DNA of 64,000 bases from Mesorhizobium sp. M1B.F.Ca.ET.045.04.1.1 (GTDB lineage Bacteria; Pseudomonadota; Alphaproteobacteria; Rhizobiales; Rhizobiaceae). The stretch is taken from positions 3,511,001 to 3,575,000 of the forward strand of contig NZ_CP034448.1 in the NCBI RefSeq assembly GCF_003952465.1, read 5' to 3'. The translations under genes and the position numbers were made by a program. Under the pieces are notes generated by a model. The model was given only the letters and a program-made list of their open reading frames with translations, was not told where the DNA came from and made no database searches. This document shows positions 16,561-24,919 of the stretch, in pieces (within the stretch, counting starts at the first letter, position 1; every line of letters begins with the position of its first letter).

Positions 16561-17301
16561 TCAAATCTCTAACCCGGCTTCGTCGAGATCCTTAAAGAAA
16601 GCCGCCGTCAATTGGAAATCCGGCAGGGGTACGGGCTCATTGAATAAACCGTGATGCAATAGCCGGAGCGCATCACGTGCATCCTGCTTCTTTTGCTGAA
16701 CGAAAGCAGCGGCGAGGATCGCCTGATATTTCTCAACAACGAGATCGCCTTCGCATGACAAGGCGTTACCGACCATGCGGGCGAGCGTGCGCTCGCGAAA
16801 ATTGAGAGCTTGCGCGGCGCGCTCCAGTCTCGTTCTGTATTCAGCCGAAATGATGCCTCGACGGCAGGCTCTGCGAACCGTCATGCGAAGATCGATCAGC
16901 GCGTGGGTCATGGGCGCGCAGTTTACCTCCCATGGCCCGTGCAGCACGGCCACCGCATCGTCAGGCGCAAAGGCAAAACGACGATACCACCGGTAGATGA
17001 GCCCCACTCCTTGCATGTACGGAAAGAGCTCCGCAGCGCGAAGAGCCCCCATGCTCGCTGCGCCTATTACCGGAACACCTTTCGCTATTGCCCAAAGGAT
17101 TTCCTTGTGCCTGACCGCCGGCTCCGACTGAAAGCCGCCGTCGATGATGACTATCGCACTCGGATCAAAATGCTGCACCGCCGCAATGATGGAACCCTGC
17201 GCAGCCGGCGGAAGGCAGATCGCCTCCACCACTTCCAGTACTTCGCCCTGCGACAGGGTGGGACCGGTAAAGACCAGCTTGGGACGCATTTGCCTAGCCA
17301 T
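16561..17301 (-). CDS. TfuA-like protein
   Basis: A 246-residue protein. The start is ATG 17301 (MARQMRPKLVFTGPTLS), overlapping the YcaO stop by 8 bases, so translation is probably coupled. TfuA hallmarks are KLVFTGPTLS at the start, IVIIDGGFQSEPAVRHKEI, and the GVPVIGAASMGALRAAEL block near residues 70-90. In methanogens, TfuA works with YcaO to convert a backbone amide of McrA to a thioamide, probably as the sulfur-delivery partner. In Rhizobium a related pair belongs to trifolitoxin production. The adjacent YcaO gene makes the same pairing here. The peptide substrate is unknown. Confidence 0.85.
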   Translation of the reverse strand: MARQMRPKLVFTGPTLSQGEVLEVVEAICLPPAAQGSIIAAVQHFDPSAIVIIDGGFQSEPAVRHKEILWAIAKGVPVIGAASMGALRAAELFPYMQGVGLIYRWYRRFAFAPDDAVAVLHGPWEVNCAPMTHALIDLRMTVRRACRRGIISAEYRTRLERAAQALNFRERTLARMVGNALSCEGDLVVEKYQAILAAAFVQQKKQDARDALRLLHHGLFNEPVPLPDFQLTAAFFKDLDEAGLEI

Positions 17302-18448
17302 GCAACAGCGGCGCCAAGGCCGGTATGACGATCCTGACGACTGACAGGTCGCCGAGCGGTCTAGTATCAAGCTGAATCATGTACACTGTATCGATTCCTG
17401 CGCCCTCGACCTGTGCGAGAAGGTCAGACATCCTATTTCCCGCGCTGGTGTAATTCTGCCCGGCAATCGCGTGGAAATGTACGTCGCGAGGGCCGTCGGA
17501 CAGGAGGCGTCGGTGCGCCGCAATTTTTTGCCAATCGGGATATTTTGGATAGGACGCACGTGTCAGGTCATCACGGGCGCCGGAGATCGCCGTCAGTCGC
17601 GACTGCGCCGCCTCGTAGATTGCGTGAACTATCGCGGACGCGGCATCGAAACCTGCAGCCGAGCCCTCTGCCGGATGGTGAAGAATTGCAGTTTCCGGCG
17701 GCCGATCCTCCATGAGATGGCACCAGATCACCGGTAGTCCCAGCGGTGAGGGGGCCTGCCAAAGCCCCACCAGCAGGCCTTTGGCTTCCAGGCTTTCGAG
17801 AAGGCTCGCAACTGTCGGATCATCGATCGTTCTCGGGTCAATTCGACGGCGCTGGAAAAAGCCATGGATTCGCTCCGCCCGCGTGAGTGCGTCGCGCTCG
17901 ATGCATTCCATTATCCCGTGCAGGATAGAGTCCGTTTCCTCGAAGGAGGCCGCTAGGCCGGACGTAGACGAAGCGAAGATTTCCTCGTGGGGCCGCGGCG
18001 GGAACACATAGGCAGTGTGCACAAGCTCGAATGGGACCCAATCCTGCTGACCCTGGAGGATATTCTCGGCATGAATCCAAGCTATCTCCCTGCTGCGCCA
18101 GCCCGGGTCGGCTCCAGGCTGGAGGTGGGCTTCGAATCTTTCAGGAGGAATGTTCAGGGAGTCAGCGGAGGCCGCGACGGGGTCGTAGTGCGCCAAACGC
18201 TCGGCAAAGTAGGACTCTGCGGCCTCGAGAATGGCCGATACCGCAGCTTCGGTTCTGGTCGGCCCCTTGCCTTGCGAAACGGAATTCAAAAGGGAGAAAG
18301 GCCTGACAGCCTGAACCACGGGTATGTCGAGCACGTCGAGACCTGTGATGTCCGCAATCCGTGTGATGCCCAAAAGCTCGCGCATCGTCATTAGCCGCAT
18401 GAGTGCTTCGCGCGGCGGAGGACCCGAGCGCTCGTATCGTTCCAGCAT
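17294..18448 (-). CDS. YcaO-domain protein (TfuA-associated)
   Basis: A 384-residue protein spanning the YcaO fold. The ATP-binding segments are visible: SQGKGPTRTEAAVSAILEA (about residues 57-75), FEETDSILHGIMECIERDAL (about 170-190) and AIYEAAQSRL (about 275). The C-terminus, VIPALAPLLHG, resembles other YcaO proteins. YcaO enzymes phosphorylate backbone amides with ATP, leading to azolines or, with TfuA, thioamides. No ocin-ThiF, E1-like or SagB dehydrogenase gene is present, which favours thioamidation over azole formation. A good AGGAAG site precedes the ATG. Overlaps TfuA. Confidence 0.88.
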   Translation of the reverse strand: MLERYERSGPPPREALMRLMTMRELLGITRIADITGLDVLDIPVVQAVRPFSLLNSVSQGKGPTRTEAAVSAILEAAESYFAERLAHYDPVAASADSLNIPPERFEAHLQPGADPGWRSREIAWIHAENILQGQQDWVPFELVHTAYVFPPRPHEEIFASSTSGLAASFEETDSILHGIMECIERDALTRAERIHGFFQRRRIDPRTIDDPTVASLLESLEAKGLLVGLWQAPSPLGLPVIWCHLMEDRPPETAILHHPAEGSAAGFDAASAIVHAIYEAAQSRLTAISGARDDLTRASYPKYPDWQKIAAHRRLLSDGPRDVHFHAIAGQNYTSAGNRMSDLLAQVEGAGIDTVYMIQLDTRPLGDLSVVRIVIPALAPLLHG

Positions 18449-18478
18449 GGAGGCTTCCTGATCTCCCAGCCGCGCGGG

Positions 18479-21400
18479 CTAGCGGCGCAGGCTCGGTTCT
18501 ATATTGACGAACAACGCCGCGCCTTGCTCGATGACTGATTTCGCCAGGCCGACGCGACTGCGGTACTGCCGGGATAGTTCCTCTGATACGCCCCATGTCC
18601 TGAGCATCTCGTATGCATTGAGAAGGATTGGCACCGCGTTTTGCTCATCGGCAACAGCCAGGCTTTTGGAGAGCGCGGCAACAACATCCATGCCTGAGGA
18701 CCCTCTAAGCAGAAGGAGATGGGCCTTTCGCCGATAGAGTTCGGCGAGCCAAGAAAGACTGCCGCCCGCTTCGGCTTCCGCAGCCGCGGAAGAGACAAGC
18801 GTAAGGGCCTCGTCAGTCTCGCCTGTCCGGGCCAGAAGCTCCGCCAACATGCCGCAGTAGACAGGATAGTCTTCCGGCGTCTGGAGTTCGGCGTGGATAG
18901 CGAGACCTTCCTTGATCTGGTCCCTGCCTTGCTCTACCCGAGCAGCATTTCCTTCGCACCAGCCTTCGAGAATTTGCGCCAAGGCGGCAAGGGAGGGCAG
19001 ATGGTGGCGCTTCGTCAATTCGCGGATATCGGCGATGACGCCTCGCAGCGCCGAGAAATCGCGGCGATAGCAATCAAGCATCGCTTCGTTGATGTAGACA
19101 TGGGCGATACTACCAACATGCGCCGTTTGCATTGCCCAGCGCCTGGCTTCAGCCAATGACCGAACTGCGCTTGCGGCCCGGCCGGTAAACCATTGAGAGA
19201 GACCTCTATGCGACAGGCCGCAGACCCTGGCGTCATGGCCGCCGAACAGAGTGGCATTCCCTGCCCTTTGGCCCATCCCATAGAGCGCAAGTCCCTCGTC
19301 GACCGCCGCTATGCAGTTTTTGTGATGCCCAAGATTGAATTCGATTGCCCAAACACAGTGTCTGGCCTGAAACTGCACTTCGGGGTCGTCGACATCTCTC
19401 AGGTCGGTGAGGACGGTCCGCGCGCGTTCCCCGTCGATGGTGGGACCGGTGAACCACCAACCCCAGTAGATCGGAAACCACTTCGCACGCTCGGCGAGCG
19501 GTCGCCGCCTGGCGATCTCTACCCCGTCCTCGTAAAGCTTGCGTGCCGGCAGCGAGTTTGGACCTTCCGTGGCTGTAAGTACCGGCCCGAGCGGCATCAT
19601 CGCGGCGAGGCGCAAAACATCCTGCTTGTCCGGCCTTCTCACCCGCTGGCAAAGGGTTATGGCATGGTCGAGAATCTGTCTCGCCTCGGCCATTGCAGAG
19701 CGGTCGTAACTTTCCCGGCCGGCCGCGATGAACTCATCGATTGCTTCCTCTATAAGGCCAGCGCGTTCAGCATGTTCCGCCAGTTCAGCCGTACCCAACC
19801 ATGGGCACAGATTTCGGTCGCGGACGACAGCGGAGAAAAGCGACTGATGGAGGGCCTGCCGTCTCCTCCGCAGCAATGCATTGTAGATTGTTTCCCGGAC
19901 CAGGGCATGACGAAATCCATGGTCGGGCTCGCCGGAAGGCCTGATCCGGATCAGGAATCTCGCCTCGATGAGGGTGTCCAGTGCATTCCCGATCGTCTCG
20001 TCACTGAATTCCGGCAGCAGCTTCCGGAGCAATCCCAGATTGAAACGATTGCCGGCGACGGCGGCCGCTCGTGCCACGTCCTTTGCAGGGCCCAAGGCTT
20101 CCAGCCTGGCTTCGAGGACGCCTTCAAACACCGATATCCGGCTTGATGAGCCGGCTGGCGCAAGGCGATCCGTTATGGAGGCTGCGTCCTCGGCGATCCA
20201 TTGGCAGATTTCCTCGATGAAAAGAGGCACGCCCCCGGTTACCTCCTCCACCATGCTGATGAGTTCCGAATGCGCGGCTGACCCGATTTCCGGCCGCATG
20301 GCCATGATTGCCTGTCGCGTTTCCTCGCGATCGAGCGGCTTCAGAGTAATATGCGGCAAGTCCCGGAACCCTGAATAAGTCTCGGATCCAGGTCGTGCAG
20401 TCATTATGAGAAGCACGGGCACCCGATGAATGAAGAGGGCGAGTTCCGCCAGCAATTGCCTCGACGTGAGGTCGATCCAATGTATATCTTCGACCACCAG
20501 GATGAGTGGTCCGCGTTCACATATGACTTCGATGCTTCTGCGAACTGCCCAGGCGGCTTTCTCCCGGATAACCTTGAGATCAGCCTCCTTCAGGGCAGGA
20601 TTCGATCCTTCAGCCCCAAGCAGAAACGAGAAGATGTCGACCACTTCGTCATCGTGAATGCTCTGATTTGCGAAGACCTCCGCTACGTCTGAAGCCTCCA
20701 GCCGACCCTCTTTGCCAGCCAGGTCACTCCGAACATTTTGCAGCAGGGGATAAAGGGCCGAGTGAGAGCCGCCGGGCTGACATTGAAAAAGCAGCAATTT
20801 TGCCCGCTGAAAGCGTGTCCTCTTGCGGACTTCATAAAGCAGGCGGGACTTGCCTATACCGGCCTCACCCTGAACTAAAATGACGCCGCCCTTGCCGGCG
20901 ACGGCATCATGCCAACATGCGGCGATGGTGGCCAGTTCGTCCCCACGGCCTATAAACGTATTGTTCAAGCGCCCGAAGGCGAAGAAGCGGTCAACGTCCC
21001 GCTTGTGGCTGATGGCACGCCAGGTCCGCTCCGGCTCCGCGAAACCTTTAATAACGTGGATGCCATGAAAACTGAAAACGTGGGACCGCCGCGCCAGATT
21101 TCGGGTCTCGTCGGACACCAATATTGCATCCGGCCGAGCCATAGCCTGGAGCCGCGTCGCCATGGCCAAGGCAGGGCCCGTGACGCTGGCATGGGCCGGG
21201 TCACTGCCGTCCCCGTGAACGAGGGTCATGGATGTAGCAATTCCGACCCGGACATGTAGATCCGTATGGTCTTTTTCCAGCCCGACCCGCTTGCACGCCT
21301 CAATGATTTGGAGTCCTGCCCGGATCGCTTGCGAGGCCGCGTCCTTTGCCTCCATCTCTGCTGGAAAAAGTGCGACACCGCCGTCGCCGGCCTCGCTCAC

Positions 21401-21697
21401 GATAACGCCCGAGTACGATGAGATTGCCTGTCTTGCCTCAAGCCGGAAGGCCGACATCAGTTCCTCATAGTCCTCGATATCCAGAACCGCGAGCAGATCG
21501 GTTGATCCGACCAGATCGTAACAGAGAGCCGTCATAACGCGCCGCTCGCTGCGAACGTCGGCCACACTACTGTCGTCCTTGCTCAGAACGCTCTTGGCAA
21601 GGGCCACGATTGGAGGCTCTACCCGACGCCTTTCCGTCATGCTCAGTGCCTTGGCTGGCAGGGTGGGAGCGATATTATCAAATGCGCTAATATTCAC
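18479..21697 (-). CDS. Class III cyclase / AAA ATPase regulatory protein
   Basis: A 1072-residue protein. Residues about 50-230 are a class III nucleotide cyclase domain, with metal-binding CYDLVGSTDLL and SEAGDGGVALFP. An ATPase module begins at GRGDELATIAACW and has the Walker A VQGEAGIGKSRLL near residue 280 and the Walker B-like LILVVEDIHWID. The C-terminal ~450 residues are helical repeats of TPR type. This architecture is a large signal-transduction protein. The GTG at 21697 opens the frame; ATG at 21640 is an alternative. It is the first gene of the minus-strand run, 30 bases before YcaO, so it may regulate or be specialised to that locus. Confidence 0.82.
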   Translation of the reverse strand: MNISAFDNIAPTLPAKALSMTERRRVEPPIVALAKSVLSKDDSSVADVRSERRVMTALCYDLVGSTDLLAVLDIEDYEELMSAFRLEARQAISSYSGVIVSEAGDGGVALFPAEMEAKDAASQAIRAGLQIIEACKRVGLEKDHTDLHVRVGIATSMTLVHGDGSDPAHASVTGPALAMATRLQAMARPDAILVSDETRNLARRSHVFSFHGIHVIKGFAEPERTWRAISHKRDVDRFFAFGRLNNTFIGRGDELATIAACWHDAVAGKGGVILVQGEAGIGKSRLLYEVRKRTRFQRAKLLLFQCQPGGSHSALYPLLQNVRSDLAGKEGRLEASDVAEVFANQSIHDDEVVDIFSFLLGAEGSNPALKEADLKVIREKAAWAVRRSIEVICERGPLILVVEDIHWIDLTSRQLLAELALFIHRVPVLLIMTARPGSETYSGFRDLPHITLKPLDREETRQAIMAMRPEIGSAAHSELISMVEEVTGGVPLFIEEICQWIAEDAASITDRLAPAGSSSRISVFEGVLEARLEALGPAKDVARAAAVAGNRFNLGLLRKLLPEFSDETIGNALDTLIEARFLIRIRPSGEPDHGFRHALVRETIYNALLRRRRQALHQSLFSAVVRDRNLCPWLGTAELAEHAERAGLIEEAIDEFIAAGRESYDRSAMAEARQILDHAITLCQRVRRPDKQDVLRLAAMMPLGPVLTATEGPNSLPARKLYEDGVEIARRRPLAERAKWFPIYWGWWFTGPTIDGERARTVLTDLRDVDDPEVQFQARHCVWAIEFNLGHHKNCIAAVDEGLALYGMGQRAGNATLFGGHDARVCGLSHRGLSQWFTGRAASAVRSLAEARRWAMQTAHVGSIAHVYINEAMLDCYRRDFSALRGVIADIRELTKRHHLPSLAALAQILEGWCEGNAARVEQGRDQIKEGLAIHAELQTPEDYPVYCGMLAELLARTGETDEALTLVSSAAAEAEAGGSLSWLAELYRRKAHLLLLRGSSGMDVVAALSKSLAVADEQNAVPILLNAYEMLRTWGVSEELSRQYRSRVGLAKSVIEQGAALFVNIEPSLRR

Positions 21698-21826
21698 CAG
21701 AGCGCTCGGACGAGCCTCATCTCATCATAGCGATACACCGGACGATGTGCGTCACGCTCCTGACCGCCTAATCTCACGAGATTACCGAAAGCCGGATGAG
21801 TCTCTCGAAGTTCGTCCAGCTCAGCC

Positions 21827-22072
21827 ACGTGCCGCCTGTCCGAATCCTAAATTGCCGAGCAGCGCGCGATTCTGGCCGATAGCTAGCGGCTTGACACGAG
21901 CACTATTCGCTATCTCGGAAGTGAGCCACCAACACTCATCCTGATCAGCAGGGGGACCAACGGATCCGCGCTCAATGATTCCTGTCGGCAAGACGAGCCG
22001 TTCTCGGGCGCGCATTTCACCTTTCAAACGGCGGATGAGAAGTTCCGCGACGCTTTTGCCAAGTGCATGGGA
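21827..22072 (-). pseudogene. LacI-family regulator, C-terminal remnant
   Basis: A minus-strand stretch reads HALGKSVAELLIRRLKGE and then LVLPTGIIERGSVGPP, the usual C-terminal end of LacI-type sugar repressors. No upstream HTH or effector core is found, so only about 70 codons remain. The rest of 21698-22256 holds no gene that can be supported. It may be what is left of an older regulator for the neighbouring sugar genes. Confidence 0.55.
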
Positions 22073-22232
22073 ATGCTGGCGGCCAGGCATTTCCCCGGAC
22101 TGGTCAAGGCAGGCGACTGCCCCGCCGTGGTGGCCGAGTTGGTCAACTTCTGGATGACGAAGTCGCTACGAAAGATATGCCAGCTAGGCGGTTAAATTGA
22201 TAACGCCAACGTCTTTATTTGTATCTGATCTG

Positions 22233-22248
22233 CTGATACATAACCCCG
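22233..22248. promoter_or_regulatory. Operator-like motif before the ArsR-type regulator
   Basis: CTGATACATAACCCCG resembles the stronger sites at 23252, 24822 and 29130 (consensus CGGATAtAtACCsgA). It lies about 21 bases before the regulator's start and would fit autoregulation. Weakest of the four. Confidence 0.35.
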
Positions 22249-22268
22249 TGTGACGAGTGCGGGGCCAT

Positions 22269-23195
22269 ATGTCGAATGAAATCATGGTTGTCGATCCGCT
22301 TGAGCGGCTTGACTTGTTGAAGAGCCTCGCGAGCGAGGTCCGGGTTCGGATTCTCGATCTGCTGCACCGCAAGGGGCCGAAAAACGTCAATCAAGTGGCC
22401 GAAGAACTGGGTCTTCCGCAATCGACAATTTCCGCAAACATTCAGGTTCTTGTCGATGTCGGTTTGATCGAGACGAAATCACAGAAGGCGCGCAAGGGAA
22501 GCCAGAAGGTCTGCTATTCGACCTTCTCCGAGTTGGTTGTCGTCTTTAAGGACCGCACCCCGGCGCAGGATCTCGGCGTCATAGAAGTGGCGATGCCGCT
22601 TGGACTCTATACAAGATGCGAAGTTTCCGCTCCCTGCGGCCTGTGTTCAAAGGACGGTGTCATCGGACTTCTCGATGTGCCCGACACCTTCCTCGATCCT
22701 GACCGTATGCGGGCCGGGCTGCTGTGGTTCACGCGGGGCTTCGTCGAATACCAGTTTCCCAACAATGCGACGCTTGCCAATGCCAAAGTCGGCGGGTTGG
22801 AGCTGGCGATGGAGCTTTCGTCCGAGGTGCCGGGCACATCGAAGGATTGGCCATCGGACATCACGGTCGCGATCAACGGACACGAGATAGATACCTGGAC
22901 GGCGCCGGCCGACTATGGCGACAAGCGCGGCAAGCATACGCCCGGCTGGTGGAAGCTGGCCGGATCGCAGTATGGTGACCTCGCACACTGGCGCGTCACT
23001 AACGACGGCACCTATCGCAACAATGACAAGGTTTCCAAATGCTCGCTGGCTGATTTGGAGCTCGAGCGGCACCGCTCGATCCGGATACGAATCGGCGTGA
23101 AGGAAGATGCGCGTCACCCCGGCGGCATAAACATCTTCGGCAGCGGCTTCGGCAATTACAGCAACGACATCCTTCTGCGCCTGCTGAAGGCTTGA
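22269..23195 (+). CDS. ArsR-type HTH regulator with C-terminal ligand domain
   Basis: 308 residues from ATG 22269. Residues about 10-95 are an ArsR-like winged helix, with LKSLASEVRVRILDLLHRKG and the recognition region GLPQSTISANIQVL. The ~200-residue C-terminal part contains CGLCSKDG and a beta-rich region of unknown fold (ITVAINGHEIDTWTAPADYG), probably a ligand domain. It is immediately upstream of the GH51 gene on the same strand. A shared palindromic motif before abfA, the binding-protein gene and the ATPase gene makes this the likely local regulator. Confidence 0.75.
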   Translation: MSNEIMVVDPLERLDLLKSLASEVRVRILDLLHRKGPKNVNQVAEELGLPQSTISANIQVLVDVGLIETKSQKARKGSQKVCYSTFSELVVVFKDRTPAQDLGVIEVAMPLGLYTRCEVSAPCGLCSKDGVIGLLDVPDTFLDPDRMRAGLLWFTRGFVEYQFPNNATLANAKVGGLELAMELSSEVPGTSKDWPSDITVAINGHEIDTWTAPADYGDKRGKHTPGWWKLAGSQYGDLAHWRVTNDGTYRNNDKVSKCSLADLELERHRSIRIRIGVKEDARHPGGINIFGSGFGNYSNDILLRLLKA

Positions 23196-23251
23196 GAGCA
23201 TATTATGCCCTTGACGGGCGCACGAACTCCGCCCTTAACTGACCCGTGACC

Positions 23252-23266
23252 CGGATATAGACCGGA
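23252..23266. promoter_or_regulatory. Operator-like motif before the arabinofuranosidase gene
   Basis: CGGATATAGACCGGA within the imperfect palindrome CCGGATATAGACCGG, 33 bases before the ATG at 23300. Matches sites at 24822 and 29130. Confidence 0.5.
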
Positions 23267-23299
23267 AAGTCGGATTGATAGTCCGCATTGGGAGGGATC

Positions 23300-24805
23300 A
23301 TGAAGGCCAGAGTCACGGCGAACGCGGCCTATGCCGTCGCGGATATCGACAAACGTCTCTACGGCTCGTTTCTCGAGCATCTTGGCCGGGCGGTCTATAC
23401 GGGCATCTACGAGCCCGGACATCCGCAAGCGGACGCAGAGGGGATGCGCAAGGACGTGATCGAGTTGGTGCGTGCGCTCGACACTCCGATCTGCCGTTAT
23501 CCAGGTGGCAACTTCGTGTCCGCCTACAATTGGGAAGACGGCATAGGCCCAAAGGAGAACCGCCCGCGGCGGCTCGATCTTGCCTGGCGCACCACGGAGC
23601 CGAACCTGGTTGGAATCCACGAATTCGCCGACTGGGCCGAAAAGGCCGGCACCGAGATGATGCTTGCGGTCAATCTCGGTTCCCGCGGCCTCGACGAGGC
23701 GCGGGCCTTCGTTGAATACGTCAACCACCCGAGCGGCAGCTACTGGTCCGACCTCAGGGCCAAGAACGGACGCGCGCAACCCTGGAACTGCCGCCTCTGG
23801 TGTCTCGGCAATGAAATGGACGGTCCCTGGCAGGTCGGCCACAAGTCGGCGGGCGAATACGGCCATCTCGCCAACGAGACCGCCAAGGCGCTGCGCGGCC
23901 TCGACCCGACGGTGGAACTGGTCGTCTGCGGCTCGTCGCATTCCAATATGCCGACCTATCCGCAGTGGGAAGCAACCGTGTTGGAAGCGACCTACGAGCA
24001 GGTCGACTACATCTCTCTCCACATGTATTTCGAGAACTACGAGAAGAATACGGCCGAATATCTCGCTCTTCCGGCCAAGCTCGACCGCTACATTGGCACG
24101 GTCGCGGGCATCATCGACTACGTGAAGGCCAAAACCCGCTCGAAGCGGGACGTGAAGATCTCCTTCGACGAGTGGAACGTCTGGTACCATCAGCGCAAGC
24201 GGGACGCCGAGCGTATGCGCGGCTGGGATTGGCCGGAAGCGCCCAGGCTTCTGGAAGACATCTACAATTTCGAGGACGTGCTGCAGGTCGGCTGCATCAT
24301 CAACACCTTCATTCGACGGTCGGATATTGTTCGCATTGCCTGCATTGCGCAGCTGGTGAACGTTATCGCGCCGATCATGACCGATCCCGGCGGCAGCGCT
24401 TGGCGGCAGACGATCTACTGGCCTTTTATGCTGGCCTCCAAGCACGGCCGCGGCACCGCGCTGCAGCTCGCGGTCGAGGTGCCTACCTATGACGCGGCCG
24501 CGGCCGACAAGGTGCCATGGCTCGACATTACGGGCGTGCATAATTCGAACACCGGCACGCTGACCTTCTTCGCAATCAACCGGCATGGGTCCGAGACGAT
24601 AGAGGCCGACGTCGCCCTCGAGCGGTTCGCCGCCAAGTCCATCGAGCATACGATCATCCGTCATGACGATCTCGAGGCCTGCAACACGAAGGACGCGCCG
24701 GACAACGTATCGCCGGTCAAAGGCAACGGGGCAATGCTCAGCAGCAAGGGAATGACGCTGAGCTTGCCGCCGCACTCCTACTCGATGGTGCGTGTGACGC
24801 TCTGA
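23300..24805 (+). CDS. abfA: Alpha-L-arabinofuranosidase, GH51
   Basis: 501 residues from ATG 23300 after GGAGGG. The GH51 layout is visible. SFLEHLGRAVYTGIYEP lies near residue 23. RYPGGNFVSAYNWEDGIG lies near 65. WCLGNEMDGPWQ contains the acid/base Glu (about 173). SFDEWNVWY contains the nucleophile Glu (about 290). A C-terminal beta domain follows. It removes terminal alpha-L-arabinofuranosyl groups from arabinan-type oligosaccharides. There is no signal peptide, so it acts in the cytoplasm on sugars brought in by the ABC transporter encoded next. Confidence 0.9.
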   Translation: MKARVTANAAYAVADIDKRLYGSFLEHLGRAVYTGIYEPGHPQADAEGMRKDVIELVRALDTPICRYPGGNFVSAYNWEDGIGPKENRPRRLDLAWRTTEPNLVGIHEFADWAEKAGTEMMLAVNLGSRGLDEARAFVEYVNHPSGSYWSDLRAKNGRAQPWNCRLWCLGNEMDGPWQVGHKSAGEYGHLANETAKALRGLDPTVELVVCGSSHSNMPTYPQWEATVLEATYEQVDYISLHMYFENYEKNTAEYLALPAKLDRYIGTVAGIIDYVKAKTRSKRDVKISFDEWNVWYHQRKRDAERMRGWDWPEAPRLLEDIYNFEDVLQVGCIINTFIRRSDIVRIACIAQLVNVIAPIMTDPGGSAWRQTIYWPFMLASKHGRGTALQLAVEVPTYDAAAADKVPWLDITGVHNSNTGTLTFFAINRHGSETIEADVALERFAAKSIEHTIIRHDDLEACNTKDAPDNVSPVKGNGAMLSSKGMTLSLPPHSYSMVRVTL

Positions 24806-24821
24806 GTCAATATCCGACCAT

Positions 24822-24836
24822 CAGATATATACCGTA
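24822..24836. promoter_or_regulatory. Operator-like motif before the sugar ABC operon
   Basis: CAGATATATACCGTA, 84 bases upstream of the binding-protein start; matches the sites at 23252 and 29130. Confidence 0.45.
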
Positions 24837-24919
24837 AAATCCGTTGCGGGCGGTTTGGTTTGGTGTAGCATTGAAATGTTCAAGGCGGATCTAACCGCCG
24901 TACTCGGGAGGAAGCTGAG

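Noticed and set aside
22030..22195. Plus-strand coding-like stretch ending KSLRKICQLGG
   Set aside because: Looks protein-like but has no start, no recognised family and overlaps the LacI-type remnant on the other strand; not supportable.
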